Shown in pieces: positions 9,156-17,268 of a DNA stretch of 64,000 nt. Position numbers and translations under genes: made by a program. The notes under the pieces are model-generated. The model did not search any database, was not told the DNA's origin, and saw nothing but the letters and a program-made list of their open reading frames with translations. Each line of letters starts with the position of its first letter. Within the stretch, counting starts at the first letter, position 1. The DNA comes from Clostridioides difficile_A (GTDB lineage: Bacteria; Bacillota; Clostridia; Peptostreptococcales; Peptostreptococcaceae), in NCBI GenBank assembly GCA_945909635.1, contig OX246690.1, positions 496,001-560,000 of the forward strand, in the 5' to 3' direction.

Positions 9156-10316
9156 TTAATTTTTTGTTGAGAATTTAGCTGTAATTTTAGCACTATTGGA
9201 TACGTTATTTTCAATGGAAATAGAGCCACCATGTTTTTCACATAATATCTTAGATATATAAAGACCCATACCAAAATGTATGTTGTTGTTATTTGAAGCC
9301 TTATCTCTATAAAAAGGTTTTAAGGCTGATTTTAGAGATTCTTCACTAAATCCTATCCCATCATCTTCAATTACAAATGTAAGAAGTTCTTGTTCAAAAT
9401 ATATGAGTATAGATACATTATCTTTCGCATATCTAAAAGCATTTGATACTATATTTTCAATAACTCTGAAAATAATATTTTCATCAAACAATAGATTTAT
9501 ATTATTTATATTACTTTTAAGTGTAAAAGATTTTTCTTCTTGTTTAGCAATGATAGATAGATTTCTATCTAATTTTTTTATGAACTTGTCTATATTCAAG
9601 AGAGCTTTTGAAACAACTAAATCTTCCAATCTTTGAGAACTACTCATATTCTCTACATAACATTCAATTCTATTAATATGCTCAGACATAAGTTGTGTAG
9701 TTGATAAAATCTTTTCATCACTAAGTTTTCCTGTTGGTATGTATTTTATTAAATAATTTGAGTAACCTTTTAGAACGGTTAGAGGATTTCTTAAATCATG
9801 GGAAAAAGCAGTATTGAGCTGTTTCCTATCATTAATCATAGTCCACATTTTTATATTATTTTTCTTTAGTTCTGACCTCATTTTATCAAAAGCATTGCAG
9901 AGATTACCTAATTCATCATTATTTTTATATTCTAAGCAAAAGTCTAAGTTATTTTTAGATATTTCAATTGCACCTTTGTTGAGTATTTCAATAGGTGTTT
10001 TCAATTTTATCTTATAAAAAATTATATCAGCCAGTAATAAAAATCCTATAAAAAATACAAGTGGAAGCACAAGTTGAAGTGTGCTAATTGCATTAAGTAA
10101 TGTTTTATCATAATCACTAAACTGGTTAATATTATTTTGTAGTATAGTTATAGTTCCTGTATGTAGAGGTGTACCTAAATACTTATTTTGTATAGAGTTA
10201 TATATATTATTAAGCAAAATGTACGATAGAGCTGTAAGTACTGATGCTATAATTAGTGAAGATAAAGTAAGAAAAAAGAAAGACTTTTTTAGTGACATAT
10301 TATTTATTTTATCCAT
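9156..10316 (-). CDS. Sensor histidine kinase of the FtsX-type module
   Basis: About 386 residues: TM1 at about 10-35, a short extracellular stretch of about 45-50 residues, TM2 near 85-105, HAMP (IEISKNNLDFCLEY, DELGNLCNAFDKM), HisKA with AFSHDLRNPLTVLKGYS, and a HATPase domain with NIVSNAFRYA, EDDGIGFS and GMGLYISK. The ATG at 10316, 10 bases after GGGGAG, is preferred over the ATG at 10334. It overlaps the end of the response regulator gene by 13 bases. HAMP and dimerisation sequences resemble those of the kinase at 4353-5777, indicating paralogy. Signal unknown. Confidence 0.88.
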   Translation of the reverse strand: MDKINNMSLKKSFFFLTLSSLIIASVLTALSYILLNNIYNSIQNKYLGTPLHTGTITILQNNINQFSDYDKTLLNAISTLQLVLPLVFFIGFLLLADIIFYKIKLKTPIEILNKGAIEISKNNLDFCLEYKNNDELGNLCNAFDKMRSELKKNNIKMWTMINDRKQLNTAFSHDLRNPLTVLKGYSNYLIKYIPTGKLSDEKILSTTQLMSEHINRIECYVENMSSSQRLEDLVVSKALLNIDKFIKKLDRNLSIIAKQEEKSFTLKSNINNINLLFDENIIFRVIENIVSNAFRYAKDNVSILIYFEQELLTFVIEDDGIGFSEESLKSALKPFYRDKASNNNNIHFGMGLYISKILCEKHGGSISIENNVSNSAKITAKFSTKN

Positions 10317-10978
10317 TTGTAACCAACTCCCCATACTGTTTCTATGTAATTTTCAAGAGTATATTTTGATAATTTGATTCTTATTTTTCTAATATGCTCC
10401 ATTATAACATCGCTATTGCCATTACTATTGTATCCCCAGATTCTATCATAAATTCTTTCTCTATCAAATACTTGACCAGGATTCATGGAGAGAAGCTCTA
10501 CTATATCAAATTCTTTTTTCGAAAGTGAGACTTGATTGTTATCTATAGAAATTGACCTTTTTTCATAATCTATTACTAAATTATTATAAAATTTAATTTT
10601 GGTTTGTTTAGACTTTCTTTGTTCTCGTCTTAAATGAGCAGACACTCTAGCTTCAAGTTCATCTAAGTCGAAAGGTTTTACAATATAATCATCAGCACCA
10701 GCACGAAAGCCATTTATCTTATCAGTATTTTCAATCTTAGCAGTAAGAAATAGAATAGGGCATGATACATAATCTCTAACTCTATTACAAACCTCAATCC
10801 CATCTATTTCGGGCATATTTATATCAAGCAAAATAATATCTGGGTTCATGGATATTTTTTCTAATGCATCTTTTCCACTTTGAGCAGTGAAGACCTCATA
10901 ATCGTTCATTTCAAAGTAATCTTTTAAGAGTGTTATTATCCCTTCTTCATCATCTACAACAAGTATTTTATTGTTCAT
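10304..10978 (-). CDS. OmpR-family response regulator of the FtsX-type module
   Basis: A 224-residue regulator with acidic residues D9-D10, phosphoacceptor D52 (ILLDINMPEIDG), the KPFDLDELEARV segment and a winged-helix output domain ending VWGVGYKWIK. It is first in the minus-strand operon, with a ribosome binding site (AAGGAGAA) before the ATG. It likely controls the transporter genes downstream of its kinase. It is a paralogue of the regulator at 3642-4334; both modules point towards each other. Confidence 0.9.
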   Translation of the reverse strand: MNNKILVVDDEEGIITLLKDYFEMNDYEVFTAQSGKDALEKISMNPDIILLDINMPEIDGIEVCNRVRDYVSCPILFLTAKIENTDKINGFRAGADDYIVKPFDLDELEARVSAHLRREQRKSKQTKIKFYNNLVIDYEKRSISIDNNQVSLSKKEFDIVELLSMNPGQVFDRERIYDRIWGYNSNGNSDVIMEHIRKIRIKLSKYTLENYIETVWGVGYKWIK

Positions 10979-11323
10979 AAAAATTCTCCTTTCTAAATAT
11001 AAGTCTTTAAAGTATGCTTATTCTAGTATAAAAATCTCAATAAATTATCAAATTTCTATGTGTATATCAAAACTTAATCATTAAAGTTAGTATATTTTGA
11101 GGCATTAAATAAATCAAGCATATGATTGTTGGTAATTTTAATTGAAGACATATTTTATATCAATTAAACATCAGATAAATTATAAAAATGAATTAATATA
11201 CATTAATCAGTTGATATATCACTTACTGTTGTTTTTTATATTTGATTAAAATATAATTGATATACCAACTAATTTTATTTTAGATAGTTATTAAATAAAT
11301 AGAGAAATCTCGATGTTGATGTT
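10979..11323. other. Intergenic region, no gene seen
   Basis: About 345 A/T-rich bases holding the promoter region of the minus-strand regulator operon. Related stretches GTTGATATATCA (about 11211-11222) and ATTGATATACCAAC (about 11258-11271) might be operator half-sites for the ferredoxin-like gene fragment that follows. No complete coding frame was found that would supply its missing N-terminus. Confidence 0.4.
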
Positions 11324-11815
11324 TTGTTAAAAGAGAAGGGGTATGAATTAAAGTTAGGTTCAGGTATACAAATGGTTTCTAATTATATTTGTGAGTACAG
11401 CATTAAGGATGATAAAAAAATTAGTAATTTACTTAGTAAAGCAGAACTTAAGGCTAACAAAGTGTCAAAGGATATTTTAAATAAGAAAAGCAATAAAATT
11501 GGTAAAACAAATTTTATATATAAAAAGTTATATAAAAAATATATTTCATCTTGTGCAAATCAAGATAGATATTTTTCTGTTGAAGATAGTTGTATAGAAT
11601 GTGGTATTTGTTCAAAAGTATGCCCTGTAAATAATATTGACATTGAAGAGGGTAGACCAAGATTTTTACATAATTGTGAACATTGTTTGGCATGTGTGTA
11701 TTGGTGTCCTAAACAAGCAATTCAATGGAAAGATGTAACTAAAGATAGAAAGAGATACCATAATCCAAATGTAAAGTTGGAGGATATGATGAAGGAAACT
11801 ATTAAGGATATTTGA
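11324..11815 (+). pseudogene. C-terminal fragment of an EFR1-type flavodoxin/ferredoxin protein
   Basis: 163 codons from a TTG with no convincing ribosome binding site. Residues 1-20 (KEKGYELKLGSGIQM-xx-NYI) match the end of the flavodoxin half of EFR1 proteins, where the chain normally continues from an N-terminal flavodoxin domain of about 90 residues that is absent here. The ferredoxin half is intact, with CIECGICSKVCPVNNI and CEHCLACVYWCPKQAI giving two [4Fe-4S] sites. No upstream frame supplies the missing part, so this is best read as a 5'-truncated remnant, though a shortened ferredoxin could still be made. It would be an electron-transfer protein. Confidence 0.65.
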
Positions 11816-11922
11816 TAAGAAAAGATATATATTTATTAGTGGATAGATTAGTAATTAAGAGAGAAGTTACATATTATAAAAAGACATGGTGTTATTTTAT
11901 AGTGTGCAACTTCTTCAATAAA

Positions 11923-12426
11923 TTATTTTTTAGTATTTTTAAACCATTCTATTGTAGCTTTTTCCATATCTTTAGGAAGTATGTTATTATATACTTGATT
12001 ATATAACCATGATAAAGTCTTATTATTCAAGTATTTTTTCATTTCATTCTCAGCTTCTAGCATTACTACTTTTATTAAACAAGGACATTTAGTATGCGTG
12101 TCTGGTAAATTTTCTTTATCTAATAATATGTTATTTTGTCTAATTTCTGCACATTGGAAGAATGATTCTTTTCCTTCTACTGCTTCAATAACATCCCAAA
12201 ATGTTATATCTTTTGCATCACGAGCTAATGCATATCCACCTTTTACTCCTGGAACAGATTTTACTATTCCTGATTTACTTAATTTAGCATATATTTTTGA
12301 TAGATAAGTTTCTGATATTCCTTGAAATGTTGCCAAATCTCTAATTCCAACAGATTTACCTTCTTCTAAATTCACCATATATAATAAACAATGTAGTGCA
12401 TATTCTACTCCTATTGAAAACTTCAT
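11923..12426 (-). CDS. Rrf2-family transcriptional regulator
   Basis: A 167-residue winged-helix regulator. MKFSIGVEYALHCLLYMV, the recognition helix ISETYLSKIYAKLSKSGIVKS and the wing GVKGGYALAR are typical of Rrf2 proteins. Three cysteines (SFFQCAEIR and TKCPC) sit in the position where IscR/NsrR bind an iron-sulphur cluster, so redox, NO or Fe-S sensing is plausible. ATG follows AAGGAGT. The gene is divergent from the flavin-binding and ferredoxin genes, and an interrupted palindrome lies between, so it probably controls them and itself. The exact signal is inference. Confidence 0.88.
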   Translation of the reverse strand: MKFSIGVEYALHCLLYMVNLEEGKSVGIRDLATFQGISETYLSKIYAKLSKSGIVKSVPGVKGGYALARDAKDITFWDVIEAVEGKESFFQCAEIRQNNILLDKENLPDTHTKCPCLIKVVMLEAENEMKKYLNNKTLSWLYNQVYNNILPKDMEKATIEWFKNTKK

Positions 12427-12537
12427 TACAACAAAACTCCTTCTCTAAAATAATATCTTTAATAATACATTATTATTAATTATCATTCAACCCATTACCT
12501 TAATATCAAATTTTATAAAATAATATAATTTTTATCA

Positions 12538-12605
12538 TTGACATAGTGTAAAAACTATTATAGTATAATTAAAGATAATTAATATCGACGATAATAAATA
12601 TCTTT
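12538..12605 (+). promoter_or_regulatory. Promoter and candidate Rrf2 operator
   Basis: A perfect -35 TTGACA lies at 12538-12543, with overlapping -10-like hexamers TATAGT (12559) and TATAAT (12564); spacing is imperfect in either choice. Immediately downstream AAAGATA (12571-12577) and TATCTTT (12599-12605) form the arms of an interrupted palindrome around ATCGACGAT. A similar ATATCTTTAATAAT stretch lies near the Rrf2 start. Binding by the Rrf2 protein is inferred from position. Confidence 0.5.
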
Positions 12606-12668
12606 AATATATTTTTTAAATATTTATCAATTTAAGAATGATTCTTAATATACAGGAGGAAATATAAA

Positions 12669-13040
12669 TTGTTTACAGAAAAATTTTTTGAAGTATTAAA
12701 TAATGAAGGTGTAGTTTCTATAGTAACTTATAATAATAGTGAGGCTCATGTATCTAACACTTGGAATAGTTATATAGTTCTTGCTGACGAAAATAAAATC
12801 TTAATTCCAGCAGCTGCAATGATTAAAACAGAGGAAAATATTAATATCAACTCCAAAGTTAAATTAACTATTGGTAGTCATGAAGTAATGGGATATAGAT
12901 ACATGGGAACAGGATTTTTACTTGAGGGAAAAGCTAGATTCTTAAAAGAAGGAAGTGATTTTAAACTGATGGTAGAGAAATTTCCTTTTTTAACAAGAGT
13001 ATTAGAAATTACAATTGAGTCTTGTAAACAAACTTTATAA
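12669..13040 (+). CDS. Pyridoxamine-phosphate-oxidase-like flavin-binding protein
   Basis: A 123-residue protein starting at TTG, 10 bases after AGGAGG. The fold signature is the split-barrel FMN-binding pattern: FFEVLNNEGVVSIVTYN, AHVSNTWNSYIVLADENKILIPAAAM, and a central strand VKLTIGSHEVMG. Such small proteins bind FMN and act as oxidoreductases or flavin carriers. A two-[4Fe-4S] ferredoxin follows after 28 bases, so electron transfer from the ferredoxin to the flavin is likely. Divergent Rrf2 gene suggests redox control. The last residues, after FPFLTRVLEITIESC, are short compared with some homologues. Confidence 0.8.
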   Translation: MFTEKFFEVLNNEGVVSIVTYNNSEAHVSNTWNSYIVLADENKILIPAAAMIKTEENININSKVKLTIGSHEVMGYRYMGTGFLLEGKARFLKEGSDFKLMVEKFPFLTRVLEITIESCKQTL

Positions 13041-13068
13041 AGTATATTTTAAATTTGAGGAGAAAATT

Positions 13069-13245
13069 ATGCCAAGAAGAATTAATAAATCTAATTGTAT
13101 AGGTTGTGGGTCTTGTGAGAAAGTATGTAAGGTTGGATGTATAACAAAATTAGAAGAAAAAAGAATAATTAATGAATCTGTATGTGTTGACTGTGGAGCT
13201 TGTCAACTTATATGTCCTAAAAAGTGTATATCTCCAAATCAATAG
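13069..13245 (+). CDS. Small 2[4Fe-4S] ferredoxin
   Basis: A 58-residue ferredoxin. CIGCGSCEKVCKVGC and CVDCGACQLICPKKC supply eight cysteines for two [4Fe-4S] clusters. GAGGAG at 13057-13062 fixes the ATG at 13069; an in-frame upstream start at 13015 lies within the preceding gene and is unlikely. It is the second gene of the flavin-protein operon and probably its redox partner. Confidence 0.85.
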   Translation: MPRRINKSNCIGCGSCEKVCKVGCITKLEEKRIINESVCVDCGACQLICPKKCISPNQ

Positions 13246-13350
13246 AAATATCATCAAGTAAATAGAGTTAATAATAAAATAATGATTTATTTGCTAAGTC
13301 AAAACTATGAAATATGGTGAAAATAGTAGTGTTTGTTAGAGTACAACTAG

Positions 13351-13396
13351 AGAGAGCTATTGCAGAGCAGATTTAATTTGCTCATGCAACAGCCTC
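13351..13396. terminator. Imperfect hairpin between convergent genes
   Basis: GAGCTATTGCA-GAGCA and its near complement TTGCTC-ATGCAACAGCCTC form a long stem around an A/T loop, between the ferredoxin gene and the minus-strand amidase gene. A run of T is not obvious on either side, so termination is only probable. Confidence 0.5.
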
Positions 13397-13410
13397 ATCT
13401 CTTATGTTTA

Positions 13411-14238
13411 TTATTTCAAAGTATTAAGTTCATATAAATCTGTTCTTCTATGTTTAAGCAAAGGTAACTGTTGTCTTATTTCAGGAATTAAATCTCTATC
13501 AATATCAGCATAAATAATACATTCCTTTTCGTCTGCTTGAGCGATAATTTTTCCCCAAGGGTCTGAAATTCTTGAATTGCCAAAAGCTATGTAGGAAGCA
13601 TCTTTATTTCTAGCAGGTGCAGCACCAACATAGAATATCTGATTATCTAAAGCACGCATTCTTACAGATAACTCCCAATGAGCAGGGCCAGTAGTCATAT
13701 TAAATGCAGCAGGCAAGATAACGATTTCAGCACCTTTAAGAGCCATTAAACGTGATAATTCAGGGAATCGAATATCATAACAAATAGCTATACCAACTTT
13801 TCCATATTCAGTATCTATTACAGTAACATCATTTCCTGCTGTAAGAGTATCTGATTCTTTAAAGCTAACCTTTCCTGTAACTTCAATATCAAATAAGTGC
13901 ATTTTACGATGTTTTCCAATTAGAGTTCCGCTTTTATCAAATACATAGCAAGTATTATAGATTTTTCCATCCTCTAATTCAGGTATACTACCAGACACTA
14001 GATAAATTCCATGCTTTTCAGCTAATTCACTCAATATAGTTGTCGTTTCACCTGGATATTCTTCAGCAAATTTAGGAAAGTATTTATTTTCATATGGACA
14101 GTTAAACATTTCTGGCAGAATCACAATTTTAGCTCCATTGATGGCAGCTTCCGTTACCATTTCTACAGCATGATTGATATTTTCAATTTTATTTTCTGTA
14201 GTCATCATCTGACATACTGCAATTTTATAGGAATTCAT
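13411..14238 (-). CDS. Carbon-nitrogen hydrolase, Nit2/omega-amidase-like
   Basis: A 275-residue cytoplasmic hydrolase of the nitrilase superfamily. The Glu-Lys-Cys triad is visible: E in VILPEMFNCPY, K in GKHRKMHLFD and C in GIAICYDIRFPE. The HRKMHLFDI segment fits the Nit2-like omega-amidases, which hydrolyse alpha-ketoglutaramate or alpha-ketosuccinamate. AAAGGAG 8 bases before the ATG at 14238 argues against the in-frame upstream start at 14256. It is transcribed alone, away from the guanidine riboswitch region. Substrate not certain. Confidence 0.88.
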   Translation of the reverse strand: MNSYKIAVCQMMTTENKIENINHAVEMVTEAAINGAKIVILPEMFNCPYENKYFPKFAEEYPGETTTILSELAEKHGIYLVSGSIPELEDGKIYNTCYVFDKSGTLIGKHRKMHLFDIEVTGKVSFKESDTLTAGNDVTVIDTEYGKVGIAICYDIRFPELSRLMALKGAEIVILPAAFNMTTGPAHWELSVRMRALDNQIFYVGAAPARNKDASYIAFGNSRISDPWGKIIAQADEKECIIYADIDRDLIPEIRQQLPLLKHRRTDLYELNTLK

Positions 14239-14444
14239 AGAAATTACTCCTTTCAATATTTTTATGTTATTATAACATATTAAATAAAAATTAGATATTC
14301 TTAGATTCTTATAAGTAGGTAAATAAAATAAATAAGTGTATCTAAAAAAATATGTAGATATTATTATGATTATGGGCTACATCCATATATTGACTTTTCT
14401 TATATATGTTGATAGTATTATAAATACAATAGAATAATTAATAG

Positions 14445-14580
14445 AGTTTTATAGGGTTCCGCAATTATTAATGATTGGTCTGGTCCAAGATAAAACCCAC
14501 AACATAGTTTTGTTGTGAACACGGAAGGATAAAAACCTGGGAGATATTTTAGAATATTTCTCAGGTTATTTTATTGGTTA
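14445..14580 (+). promoter_or_regulatory. Guanidine-I (ykkC) riboswitch with terminator
   Basis: The conserved ykkC elements occur in order: GGGTTCCGCAA (14454-14464), GGTCTGGTCCAAGA, ACCCAC, a variable hairpin, ACACGGAAGGATAAAAACCTGGGAGA. A hairpin (AACCTGGGAGA pairing with TCTCAGGTT) plus ATTTTATT forms an intrinsic terminator at about 14534-14578. The last conserved segment is part of this terminator stem, so ligand binding should favour read-through into the exporter gene at 14612. A -35 TTGACT (14390-14395) lies upstream. The class binds free guanidinium. Confidence 0.92.
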
Positions 14581-14611
14581 AAAAAGGATATTCGAAAAGA
14601 GGGATGATTTT

Positions 14612-14932
14612 ATGAAATGGTTATTTTTATTTATTGCAGGTTTGTTTGAAGTTTTTTGGGCTTTTCAACTAAAAAATTCTCATGGATTTTCTAAATTAAC
14701 TCCAAGCATACTTACTGTTGTTGGAATGATTGTCAGTTTTTACTTTTTATCATTAGCACTTAAACATCTTCCACTTGGAACTTCATATGCCATATGGACT
14801 GGCATTGGTACAGTTGGTACAGCTATTGTAGGGATTGCTATATTAAATGAGCCTATCAGTATAGCTAGAATTGCATGTATAGGTCTTATTGTTGTGGGGA
14901 TTGTAGGTCTAAAGTTGTTGTCTACTAATTAG
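14612..14932 (+). CDS. gdx: SMR-family guanidinium exporter (Gdx, formerly SugE)
   Basis: A 106-residue small multidrug resistance protein with four transmembrane helices and the essential membrane glutamate E13 (GLFEVFWAFQLK). WTGIGTVGTAIVGI and the short C-terminus match the Gdx/SugE branch, which exchanges guanidinium for protons as an antiparallel dimer. The GAGGGATGA ribosome binding site precedes the ATG, and the guanidine-I riboswitch directly upstream provides strong support for the substrate. Confidence 0.93.
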   Translation: MKWLFLFIAGLFEVFWAFQLKNSHGFSKLTPSILTVVGMIVSFYFLSLALKHLPLGTSYAIWTGIGTVGTAIVGIAILNEPISIARIACIGLIVVGIVGLKLLSTN

Positions 14933-14950
14933 AATAACTTAATTTAAATA

Positions 14951-15030
14951 AGCTATGAAAGTAAAGATTTTCTAAATGTCTTAAGATAATTACATTTAAA
15001 AATTCTTTACTTCATAGCTTTTCTTTTTTA
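14951..15030. terminator. Long hairpin terminator between gdx and purC
   Basis: AGCTATGAAAGTAAAGATTTT pairs with a near-perfect complement ending in CATAGCT, followed by TTTCTTTTTT. The genes converge here, and A-rich sequence on the other side would let it work in both directions. Confidence 0.85.
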
Positions 15031-15071
15031 CAAGTCTATTATATTTGAAAATTAGATGTATATACTATGTA

Positions 15072-15752
15072 TTATTTTGCTAATAAAAGAGCAGTTAAAT
15101 CCATAGGGTCAACTATTACACCATCTTTATAAACACGCATATTTCCAGATGCTATTTCATCTATTAATATTACTTCATCATTGTAGAATCCAAATTCAAA
15201 TTTGATATCATAAAGCTCAAGTCCTTTTTCAGCTATAGTATCACGAACTATATTAGAAATTTTTTGAGTCATACTTTTCATTGAATCAAATTGAGCTTGA
15301 GTCATAATATTTAAAGCTTCTAGACCTTCAGATGTTATAAGTGGGTCACAACGGTCATCATCTTTTAAAGTTGCTTCTACATAACAATCTAGTTTAGCTC
15401 CTTCTTCAACACATGAACCATAACGACGTAAGAAACTACCAACAGCTCTATAACGACAAATAACTTCTAATCCATTACCAAAAACTTTTGCTGGTAGAAC
15501 TTCCATAGTTGCTTCTTCTAAATTAGCACCTACATAATGAGTTTTAATTCCAGCATTGTTTAGAATTTCAAAGAATTTAACAGATGTTTCTAAATTAGCT
15601 CTACCAATTCCATCTATACTTAGGCCTACACTATTTTCACCTGGATCAAATACACCATCTTTACCAGTTACATCGTCCTTAAATTTTAATAAGTAATTTC
15701 CATTATCTAGTTCGAAAACATCTTTAGTTTTTCCTTGATACACTTTTTTCAT
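15072..15752 (-). CDS. purC: Phosphoribosylaminoimidazole-succinocarboxamide synthase
   Basis: A 226-residue SAICAR synthetase of purine synthesis, joining aspartate to CAIR with ATP in the cytosol. MKKVYQGKTKDVFEL, the segment KFKDDVTGKDG, VICRYRAVGSFLRRYG and LIDEIASGNMR are family signatures; length is usual. GGAGGT before the ATG at 15752 is preferred over a TTG at 15758. Unusually it stands alone here, away from other pur genes, between gdx and a PTS operon. Confidence 0.95.
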   Translation of the reverse strand: MKKVYQGKTKDVFELDNGNYLLKFKDDVTGKDGVFDPGENSVGLSIDGIGRANLETSVKFFEILNNAGIKTHYVGANLEEATMEVLPAKVFGNGLEVICRYRAVGSFLRRYGSCVEEGAKLDCYVEATLKDDDRCDPLITSEGLEALNIMTQAQFDSMKSMTQKISNIVRDTIAEKGLELYDIKFEFGFYNDEVILIDEIASGNMRVYKDGVIVDPMDLTALLLAK

Positions 15753-15957
15753 AAACAACCTCCAAAAAGTTAAATTATTATATTGAATAAGGCATTAGTG
15801 TCAAAAAAGTTCTGATATTCGCATGAAGATTTATGTTGATACCTTATATTTAATATTATATCACAAATAGTAGTAAAATTTCCGAACATTTTTGTAAAAA
15901 TAATAAAAAAAGTACATTTTATAGATTTTATGATATAAGACATATCACAGAAGGTGA

Positions 15958-16020
15958 GTGTCATTTATATTGACACACATAAGGCTTCATATAAAAAAAA
16001 ATTGACACACTTTGACACAC
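15958..16020 (+). promoter_or_regulatory. TGACACAC boxes upstream of a sigma-54 promoter
   Basis: TGACACAC occurs three times, at 15971, 16003 and 16013. The first copy also forms an inverted repeat with GTGTCA (15958-15963) across 7 bases. They lie 50-110 bases upstream of the -24/-12 promoter, the usual place for enhancer-binding-protein sites. Binding by a LevR-type activator is inferred. Confidence 0.65.
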
Positions 16021-16068
16021 ATTTAATGATAATCTGATAAATCGCATGAAAACAGTATTTACATATAT

Positions 16069-16084
16069 TGGCATGGAAGTTGCT
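16069..16084 (+). promoter_or_regulatory. Sigma-54 (-24/-12) promoter of the PTS operon
   Basis: TTGGCATGGAAGTTGC has the GG (16070-16071) and GC (16082-16083) dinucleotides exactly 10 bases apart, matching TGGCAC-N5-TTGC at all key positions. The first gene starts about 62-68 bases downstream. Transcription would need an ATP-dependent enhancer-binding protein. Confidence 0.85.
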
Positions 16085-16144
16085 TAATATATTTAACATA
16101 TAGAACATGAATGTATATTTAAATAAAATAAACAATAGGGGTGA

Positions 16145-17203
16145 ATGTTAGTGAAGTCAGTTAGATTCTATGGTATAAGAGATACAAGAGTTGAGGATGT
16201 AGAGGTACCAAAAATATTAGAAAGCGATGATGTGATAGTAAAAGTAAAAGTAGCTGGAATATGTGGCTCTGATATATCAAAATATTCAAAGACAGGTCCA
16301 CATATGGTGGGAGAAATTTTAGGTCATGAATTTTCTGGAGAGGTAGCTCAAATTGGTTCAGAGGTAAAAAATTTCAAAATAGGAGATAGAGTTGCTGTTT
16401 GCCCAGCTATGCCATGCTTTGAGTGTGATGAATGTAAAAAAGGACTATATTCAAGATGCAATAATGTATCAATAATAGGAAATAAAGAGCTTGGAGGATG
16501 CTTTGCTGAGTATACAAAGTTAAAAGAAAGAAATTTAATAAAAATACCAGATGAAATAAGCTATGAGACAGCTGCTGCATTGGAACCAGTATGTATAGCA
16601 GGACATGGTCTTTTTAGGTCAGAGACTAAAGTTGGAGATACTGTTGTAGTACTTGGAACAGGACCAATAGGATTATTTTCAATACAATGGGCAAAGATAT
16701 TTGGCTCTACAAAAATAATAGCTGTGGATGTGTTTGATGAAAAATTAGAACTAGCAAAAGAGTTAGGGGCAGATATCTGTATAAATGCAAAAGACAAGAA
16801 TCTTATAGAGGAAGTAAAAAAATTAACTAATGATGCTGGTGCAGATGTTGTTATTGAATCAGCAGGAACTCCAATGACATGTGGTCAAGTGTTGTTGTTA
16901 GCTAAAAAGGGGGGGACAGTGCTATATGCAGGAGTACCATATGGAGATGTAGCTTTGACTAGAGAACAATTTGAGAAGATAGTACGAAGTGAATTGACTG
17001 TAAAAGGAACTTGGTTTGGAAATTCATTCCCATTCCCAGGAAAAGAATGGAGTGCTGGGTTATATCATATGAAGAAAGGGGATATGAATGTTGAAAAATT
17101 AGTAACACATAGAATAAACTTGGAGGAAGTGCCATCTTATTTTGAAAAAATATACAAAAGAGATATTTTCTTTGGTAAGATAATGGTTAATGTAGCTAAT
17201 TAG
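16145..17203 (+). CDS. Zinc-dependent medium-chain dehydrogenase, galactitol-1-phosphate 5-dehydrogenase-like
   Basis: A 352-residue NAD(P)-linked polyol dehydrogenase. It shows the catalytic zinc site (CGSD, GHEFSGEV), the structural zinc cysteines (CPAMPCFECDECKKGLYSRC) and a Rossmann motif VVLGTGPIGLFSIQ. The sequence fits GatD/sorbitol-type enzymes acting on sugar-alcohol phosphates, which suits its place before a PTS transporter that would deliver a phosphorylated polyol. Two starts are possible: ATG at 16145 and GTG at 16151; GGGGTGA is better spaced for the GTG. Expression should depend on the sigma-54 promoter. Confidence 0.85.
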   Translation: MLVKSVRFYGIRDTRVEDVEVPKILESDDVIVKVKVAGICGSDISKYSKTGPHMVGEILGHEFSGEVAQIGSEVKNFKIGDRVAVCPAMPCFECDECKKGLYSRCNNVSIIGNKELGGCFAEYTKLKERNLIKIPDEISYETAAALEPVCIAGHGLFRSETKVGDTVVVLGTGPIGLFSIQWAKIFGSTKIIAVDVFDEKLELAKELGADICINAKDKNLIEEVKKLTNDAGADVVIESAGTPMTCGQVLLLAKKGGTVLYAGVPYGDVALTREQFEKIVRSELTVKGTWFGNSFPFPGKEWSAGLYHMKKGDMNVEKLVTHRINLEEVPSYFEKIYKRDIFFGKIMVNVAN

Positions 17204-17268
17204 ATTATAGTATTAAAGTAATAATTTAAATTTATATAAAAAGTTTAGTTAAGAAAGGTATGATTCAT

